A stretch of DNA of 64,000 nt, taken from assembly GCA_003439945.1 (NCBI GenBank), contig QVRM01002145.1, positions 124,001-188,000 of the forward strand, written 5' to 3'. Numbering within the stretch: the first letter of the stretch is position 1; the number at the start of each line of letters is the position of its first letter. The translations under genes and the position numbers were made by a program. Of the stretch, positions 57,656 to 64,000 are shown piece by piece. The DNA comes from Dermanyssus gallinae. Lineage: Eukaryota > Arthropoda > Arachnida > Mesostigmata > Dermanyssidae. The notes under the pieces were generated by a model. It was not told the origin of the DNA. It made no database searches and saw nothing but the letters and a program-made list of their open reading frames with translations.

Positions 57656-58299
57656 GATTACATTTTGTTTTATTTATAATGCCCCCTTTTTGGGTATGTA
57701 TTTATGAACATAGTGTGTATGATAAGCATGGTAAATGTATGTATTTATGAACATAGTATGTATGATAGGTATGGTAAACATGTTTTATGAGTATTGTCTG
57801 AGGAGCTGAGAGCGCGACAAGGATTTGGAACAGTCGATAGTAGAGATGATACAGGGGACATAGATCGCCACAACGGCGGCACTTGCAATCCTCTTTGGGT
57901 TCATGAAACCCAGCAGACCGGCATAATAGATGATAAAATCCGTAAACACTGTAGCGAGCGGCAAAATGACGACATCGGCGAAGAGGCTCCTTTCAGGCCT
58001 AGTTAGTCATAGCTCATCATAATAAATAAAACTTTCTAGGAATTAAAAACATGTTTTGAGAATACTCGTGCTAAAACATTTCCAGGGCGACTGTCTGCGG
58101 TAAATTAAAGCGGTGTACATGTTCTTCGATAAATGATACTCAGCATGTATACTTAACTATTTCGCCAATTCGATGGAAGGCCAAATACTCGCGTTACTAA
58201 AGCTTGCTTTACTCTATCCAACTACCAAAATGCGATGAGTGTCGCACTTCGTGATATTGTTTTGCATCCGTAGCTGCTTACGGTATCCAAGTGACATGG
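57656..58299. other. Sequence separating the two halves of R2-like copy C
   Basis: Contains a 43-bp tandem duplication (57,694-57,779) and a plus-strand frame at 57,794-58,006 (for example DTGDIDRHNGGTCNPLWVHE) of unknown origin. It interrupts the copy between KRPD and the WDxTV block, so it is probably a later insertion, but no ends are identifiable. Confidence 0.4.
57694..57779. repeat. 43-bp tandem duplication
   Basis: Two units starting GTATGTATTTATGAACATAG at 57694 and 57737, differing at a few bases. Confidence 0.9.
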
Positions 58300-58647
58300 A
58301 AACATCGTGGTCAAATTCTAAGTGTTTAGCCCGGGATGCTACAGTGTCTTGCATCGCAGCGTCCTCGTATATACGCAGTAGTTCTATCGGCGCCGAATGG
58401 GTCGCAGAACACGCTGAAAGAGAGCAGAATACAAGAACGTAAATACTCTAGCTTAGAGAATGGGTACCATTTCGCGGCAATATCTTTGGAGACTCTCGGG
58501 CCTATGAGCTGTGGCACAGCAGCATTTATTCGAGATCTGGCAAGAAGAGTGGAAGCAGGTGACCGCCGCCAGAACAAAAATGTAAGACAATTATTTTCAC
58601 TCACCATATGCAATGGCAACGCTGCCTGTATCATTGACGTTGTATGA
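58300..58647 (+). mobile_element. R2-like retrotransposon, copy C, right part
   Basis: Frames read SNSKCLARDATVSCIAASSY and then YHFAAISLETLGPMSCGTAA, FIRDLARRVEAGDRRQNK and CNGNAACIIDVV before a stop. These line up with LAWDATVSCTVAPSY and AMETLGPISSGTAKFIRDLARR in copy B. One frame change separates the two stretches. Confidence 0.78.
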
Positions 58648-58799
58648 GTTGATAAAAACTACACATGGGGACACTTAATGAACTACACGTTCTAGGACGT
58701 GACACAACGACAACAATAGTACTATTTTTCTTTCTTAAAAAATTCTGTAACATAGCTTACAGTATTATTAATGCATACAAATATCACAAGTACTAATAT

Positions 58800-59240
58800 C
58801 TTAAGTATACAAGATTTACAATATTGTTTGGATTATTATTGCTTGAGTGTTGGTGACCACTTAACACCACCTTGGCGTTGCTTTTCTGTAGTTCCAACGA
58901 CACCCCCTGTTGGAGGAACGCAGTTGACATCTTGGCTCCGCTGTGACCTCAACGAGCTTCTTGCGCTAGCTGCTTTGTCAATTTGAGTGCATCCTTGCCC
59001 CAAACGCCAGATGACTCGAGACCGAACTCCATAGCCGACGATAGCCGAGGTCGTGCGTGTCGGAGACAGTGACGTCCCACGCCAGTAGCCAATGGTGGTT
59101 TCAATCTGGCTGGTAAAACCATCCAATGGACTCCTGTCGACCATCTGCAGTCCTACGGGCTCCAGTGAACCGCGATAGCCGGCTTGTCCAAAAGCGCGCT
59201 TGAGGATGTAGTTGATGACGTTGTGGCGGCTCTGATGAGC
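58800..59240 (-). mobile_element. R2-like retrotransposon fragment, second subfamily, copy D
   Basis: The minus-strand frame reads CPAHQSRHNVINYILKRAFG and then GYRGSLEPVGLQ, the block just after the zinc knuckle, followed by frame-shifted nuclease-like sequence. The DNA is colinear with 61,230-61,740. It lies tail-to-tail with copy C. Confidence 0.6.
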
Positions 59241-59349
59241 CGGGCATAATAAAACCATGGTTTTGGTGCTGATTTGCTTTTCTTGCTGTTACATGTTCTC
59301 TATTCTGTGGACAAGCAGGCTTGATCGCCAAGAGGCTAGACCCTAAGCT

Positions 59350-59650
59350 TATTTTTTTTTTGGAGGAGGAGGAGGATGAATGCATTTACGCACTGGCGCG
59401 ACGGGCATAGCATAGGAGCCTACGCGCGTTGTGTGGGACTCGGCCCCGACGGCTGGATCTTGTTCCATCGAGATCCATGCCCACTAAACACACCTCTCCC
59501 CTTAAGCTTCACACTCTATCAGCCCGGATCTTCATTTAATCGTGCTACGGACTGACAAGAGCTGTGGCGGGTGCCAATCGGATCAAGCGGCCGTGGTCAT
59601 CCCCGGGTTCCCCACCTCATCCGACACGCTTTGCCCATTAACCTGTGCAC
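59350..59650 (-). mobile_element. R1-like LINE 3' UTR fragment
   Basis: On the minus strand, AAGCTTAAGGGGAGAGGTGT and TTTAGTGGGCATGGATCTCG match the region at 61,985-62,070 that follows an R1-like coding end. This copy finishes with a TCC run and an A9-A10 tail (plus-strand T run at about 59,350), a typical LINE 3' end. Confidence 0.6.
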
Positions 59651-60007
59651 CCCGGTCTTCTGTAAGCTGTGTCGCCTCACTGCTGTCCGGAAAGTTGCCG
59701 AAGCCGTTCTTCTCTTCTATCAATTTCTTATTTTTTATTTCGTTACTGTTCCTCTATAAAACTAATCATTTGTACTACCACCTCGTTATCAGTAGTCTCA
59801 TCTTCAATTTGAAAGATTAATGCATTTGGTGCCCACAGCGCTCGGCAGTGCTGCAGTCAAGCCCTATTGCTTATTGCAAACTTGTACATACCGTGGGTAT
59901 TTCTTACCTTTCTTATGCGTAGTATAAAGTCATTTAATGAAGAAAATGTTTCTTAATCATTATGTCTCGTTTATATTCAGTTTACATTAGGGGATCTGGC
60001 GTGTGTA

Positions 60008-60055
<48 letters not shown>

Positions 60056-61167
60056 TTCACAGAAATAGCATACGCGTGTATAAAAAATATATTTATGCCA
60101 GTTTCCTAAACAATTTGCAAAAGATAACTGTATTTATGTTCGACTCAATGAACTGTGTTGTGAAAGCACACCTTCAGAATGAAAAAAGAATGCCATGTGT
60201 CTAGTGGAAATAGTGAGGCTTGATGCACTTTGAGCTTCTGTAGAATCAGGAAACGATTACTAGTAGAAAGTAGTGCCAGAATAGTCTTAAGCAAGCCATC
60301 ATCGGAACAATGAAGAAACTGTGCAATCATAGATGCGCTCTTAGTCCATCGTGACAACGTCTGCCTGTTTACTCGCACATATGTGGCAACCTGTCGCAAG
60401 CTGCTGGATTCTTTCTCATGGAATATTCTTCCGTATTTTACCTTAAGGTACTTCAGATTACCATCTGTTTGGCTTATTTTATAAGCTGTGAAAAAAGAAG
60501 ATTTCCAACATTTATAGTAGTATCAATGGCCACCTTAACAACTTTCGTATCGAAAAACGAAAAACGTTGGAAGGACGGAATTGTTTCGATTAAAGAGCGT
60601 TGGACAAGTGCTATAGAAACAATGTATACAATTGAATAAAACTAACACCCTATACATAACAAATAATATACATTTTAAACACAATTTCAAGGAGTCCGCA
60701 ACACGTTCTGACTAATCCTGATATATATATATATATTTTTTTGTTTGTTTCTACATGTACATAACGACTTCTTAGTGCTGCCGTGTGTTAGCCTAAACCA
60801 TGTCGGTAAGGCTTTATTAAGGCATGTCTAGTCTAAAAGCATTCATGATTGTGTAATATGAGTATGCTTTGATTCCTACATTGTTTTACAACTTTTGGAT
60901 ATCAGGTCGACAAAATTTTGTTTTTGGAGCAGGGTGCCCTCCCTAATCTTGTAAGCTTCCGTTGGTTTTTGGCTTTTCGCCTAAAGAACGCGTAAATAGC
61001 TGTCGCCTTAACTCCAAGTGACGAGAATACTGTGCATAGATACGGCTTTCAATTCAACAACAGTTAATGTTCGAACACATGCTTCTTGCACAACATCGTG
61101 TTTGATACATTGCAGTACTTGTCATCCCTATTATCTATAAGTTTGTTAGTATTTTATTGGCATTATA
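59651..61167. other. Intergenic DNA, no gene recognised
   Basis: (TA)n at 60011-60052 and about 60,720-60,736. A minus-strand frame at 60,399-60,145 starts with a helix-turn-helix-like LRQVATYVRVNRQTLSRW, and a plus-strand frame ending at 60,639 contains KDGIVSIKERWTSAIE. Both hint at transposase debris but neither is enough to call. Confidence 0.35.
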
Positions 61168-61169
61168 TT

Positions 61170-61204
<35 letters not shown>

Positions 61205-61960
61205 TTATACATATATCACAATTACTAAAGTATTAGTTATATAATATCTACCATATTGTTTGTATAAATATTGTTTGAGTCCTAGTAACCACTTAACATC
61301 ATCTTAGCGTTGCGTCTCTGTGGTTCCAACGATCCCTTCTGTCGACAGAACGCGGTCGATCTTGGCTCCACTGTGGCCTCAAAGAGCTTCTTCCCAAGCA
61401 CTTTTGTCTCTGTGAGTGCATCCTTGTTCCAAACGCTAGATGACTTGAGATCGAACGCCATGATAACGTGGTCCTAACAAAGATGCACGTAGAGGCGCCG
61501 TTTGTGCATATCCCGTTGGTGAATGATGTGGCCGACGCCCGCGCTGGCTAGTCCACGATAGCCAAGGTCGTGCGTGTCGGGCAGTGACATCCAATCATCG
61601 ATTATAGTCCCAATTCCCGCTGGTAAGGCCATCCGGTCGACGCCTGTCGATCCTCTGCAGTCCACCAGATTCTAGCGTAACGCGGTAGCCGGCGGTTTGT
61701 CTGAAAGCGCGCCCGAGGATGTCATTGATTGCATCGTGACGGCCCTGAGTAAGTCCGACCAGCTTACTGCAACTAAGCCGGTGCAGGGCGTTCCACCGTA
61801 TAAACATTCGTCTCTTTCAAAGAATAGAATGACAAGTCTGAGGCCACTGGCGGCGCAGATCTGGTTGTCGGCCAGCTTACTGCCGACGAACTGGAATGGA
61901 AGCTTCTCGAGCCAATAGCTCCGGTGACGTCCGATCAGATCGCTTTCAGGCTAATGTCCG
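61168..61960 (-). mobile_element. R2-like retrotransposon fragment, second subfamily, copy E
   Basis: Minus-strand frames read SYWLEKLPFQFVGSKLADNQ and CAASGLRL, then HRLSC, GRHDAINDILGRAF, VTLESGGLQR and RRPDGLTS. These are the pre-knuckle helix, the HxLSC half of the zinc knuckle and the RPDG motif in canonical order. A (TAA)n run at 61,168-61,205 forms the 3' tail on this strand. It is frameshifted and 5' truncated. Confidence 0.72.
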
Positions 61961-63064
61961 TCCACATCTAAACTCGCAGGCCGACAAAAGGGTTGCCCCC
62001 AGCGGATGGATATTAGCCCGCTGAGACCCATACCCACTAAACGCACCTCCCCCCTTAAGCTTCACTCTCTAATGGCCCAAATATTCATAGAACAGTACTA
62101 TGGGCCATCAGGAGAAGTGGCGAGTGCCACTCGGATTATTTGACCGGGGTCACTCACGGATTTCCCCAACGTTCGACGTGTCTTGCACTAACACTTGCAG
62201 GGCCGCATAATTCAGACTAACGCGATTTTTTAGTACAATAGGCGAAAATCTTGCTCTCCTGAGCCTTTCCAAGGCTCCTTTCTCTTTTAGTACCTCCGTA
62301 ACCATAGCTGCTCCTAGCTTCCACCCAGATGTTGTGCCGCATATGTAGTCTACGAACTCCTTAAGGGTTTCTCTGGGGGGATCTGGAATACTTGCTCCTC
62401 TTCCGTCTCTCTCATTGGTTTGTTTCTGGGTTTTGCATTTGCTGTGGCTCTAGCCTGTTCAAGTACTTGGTACTTTAGAAGAATGTGGGTCGAGTCATCC
62501 TCCGTTCCTTCCTGACAGTAAACACAGCTCGCTGAGGGAGTTGTTTCAATTTGAAAGAGGTATGTCTGAAAGTCCCCATGTCCCGTCAGGATCTGCATGA
62601 GGTAATGGTTTAGTTCTGCCTCCGGCCGCTTAATCCATTTTTTTGATGTTTGGGATGAGGAATCGGAGAGTGTGCCCCGGTGCTCCAGAAGGAATGGAGT
62701 CCCATTTGGCTTGCCATGCTTCCACTGCTTTCTCCCTCTCCCTTCTGCTGCTCGAGCTGTTGTCCCAGAGTTCTCGCCTTTCCTCCACCTTCAGGTTCCA
62801 GGGAAGGGCTCCGGCCAGCACGAGAGCAGAGTTTGTGATAACCGTGCGATACGCCTGTGTAATCCCGAGGGCCGCCACTCTCTGAGTGCCGGGTGACCTG
62901 CTCGTCAGAAGGACGAGCAGACTGACGCGCGTCCCAGAGCCAAACGGCATCTTGCTGGTGGCTGATGAGTCTGCCGGGAGCGGCAACCAGTGTAGAGGCC
63001 CAGCTATGTGACGAAGCAAGGAAGGCGGGCAATACACAAAGTCCGTGGCCGAGCGAATGCCCAA
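61961..63064 (-). mobile_element. R1-like LINE, C-terminal part of ORF2 and 3' UTR
   Basis: Minus-strand frames from 63,064 read GIRSATDFVYCPPSLLRHIA, ALGITQAYRTVITNSALVLA, GALPWNLKVEERRELW, WDSIPSGAPGHTLRFLIPNI, ILTGHGDFQTYLFQIETTPS, CVYCQEGTEDDSTHILL and EFVDYICGTTSGWKLG. This is the typical end of R1-type ORF2: the AYRTVSTxALxVLAGxxP block, then a CxxC...H zinc knuckle. The final knuckle Cys reads Tyr (LLKYQ). There is one frameshift near 62,600-62,640. RT and endonuclease domains are absent. 61,961-62,215 is 3' UTR. Confidence 0.75.
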
Positions 63065-64000
63065 CCCATACAGACCGCCAGACCGGTAGGCTTGCCTGTA
63101 ATAGTAATAGTTAAGTGGTGGCGTGGTTTAAGGGGCCAGTGGGCTAGTCATGCTTGTCATATGCCGGAATGTCGCCGATTCAATCCCAGTTGTTGATTGA
63201 ATTTGCTTTGAGCTTTGAATTTGCTCACTGAGAATATATGATAGACCAAATCGCTGAGAGACCGTGCTGCCACAAGAACTGTTGGAAAACAACCCTAAGT
63301 ATCTCAACACGTCCGCTTGCGGTGCCGTTCTAGGAGTCCATGATATAACAAGGAGGAGTGTGTATTCAGGTATATATGTCAAGGGAACATTAAAGCCATC
63401 AAATAATAGAAATAATAATAATCATCATCGCCATGCTAATAACCCGTATATCGTTGAAATGTTTTATCTATAGAGATATTTGTCTATTGAGATTCGTCCG
63501 GCTACCTTCGCGTAGTAGCTAATTTTAGAGATAGGAACGGTTGGCGTAACAGGCTTCTGATCTGCCCGTATAGAGAGAGCTATACACTACTTTATGCCAC
63601 GCAAAGGCCAATTTATTATGCCAAGTGCAGTACCAAGACCTGAGTAAATCGGACATTAGATGGTCCGTAAAGCGTTTTCTGTTCAATGAATATTCATAGG
63701 CCCATGGACATCAGGAATATTTTGCTCTGTATTACCCATTCGAATATATGGGCAACTAAAAGAGCATTTTAGCGGTGGAAAATGTGTTGCGTTCAGGATG
63801 CAAACATAGCCCCAAGGTCACGTCACCTTTCACGAAACTCAGGATACGCATGACTTATATGTCTTTGCATTAGCTCTGCATTAATTAGCTGTTAACCACT
63901 CCTAGACGTCCTTAAAGGAGGGCGTCTGAATCCACTTTGAGTGCACAGTCGAAATGCCTGTTGCATGTTCTTGAGTCGCCATCATTGTATACGGGTGCCT
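63065..64000. other. Right-end intergenic DNA, no gene recognised
   Basis: 63,113-63,195 has weak SINE-like features (TGGCGTGGTTTAAGGGG, then CGATTCAATCCC), but the B box is poor. A short AAT/ATC run lies near 63,403-63,430. No coding exon visible to the window end. Confidence 0.4.

Noticed and set aside
60145..60639. Transposase from an HTH-like minus-strand frame and a GIxSIKERW plus-strand frame
   Set aside because: The two pieces are on opposite strands, no catalytic motif is seen, and no inverted repeats are identifiable.
62630..63064. Host gene encoding a Trp/Arg-rich protein
   Set aside because: Order of motifs (AYRTV, GALPWNLKVEERRELW, then a CxxC knuckle in the next frame) fits the end of an R1-type LINE ORF2.

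Overview
The window is eukaryotic. It has spliced genes with GT-AG introns, non-LTR retrotransposons, mariner-type transposons, tRNA-derived SINEs and very dense microsatellites. The one complete gene encodes the protein kinase AKT. Its C-terminal tail (TSDTDTRYFD, then EFTGESVELTPPD) and its short extension after the hydrophobic motif follow the arthropod pattern. The repeat content would suit an arachnid such as a mite, but that is inference; the species cannot be fixed from sequence alone.

Layout. Positions 1-169 (minus strand) hold the first coding exon of a gene that runs off the left edge, probably the splicing factor CDC40/PRP17. From about 170 to 21,600 I find no convincing gene. This 21 kb is packed with TTG/CAA and (TA)n arrays, several minisatellites, one SINE and one decayed mariner. 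AKT occupies 21,618-28,687 on the plus strand in ten coding exons that join without a frame break into 525 residues. It carries a PH domain, an AGC kinase domain with every catalytic residue, the activation-loop Thr, the turn motif and the hydrophobic-motif Ser.

From about 31 kb to the right end the window is a transposon graveyard. It contains mariner copies of at least three lineages. One is 1,320 bp with clear inverted repeats and a transposase broken by a single stop. A MITE directly abuts it. Two other degraded Tc1/mariner-like transposases are present, along with an endonuclease/reverse-transcriptase LINE with a 647-codon open frame. At least five fragments belong to R2-like elements that share a zinc-knuckle plus RPDG/WDxTV C-terminal domain. 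An R1-like LINE tail and two tRNA-derived SINE families complete the set. Several insertions are nested: a SINE with a 14-bp target duplication lies inside a mariner, and SINEs and a LINE lie inside an R2-like element.

Functional reading. Only AKT and the edge exon look like host genes. AKT acts in insulin/PI3K signalling; the edge gene, if correctly named, acts in pre-mRNA splicing. They point away from each other, about 21.4 kb apart. I did not find a convincing new multi-gene system. The most unusual local structures are a perfect 17-bp inverted repeat between two (TA)n arrays about 370 bp upstream of the AKT start, the kilobase-scale TTG/CAA landscape, and the nested-transposon architecture.
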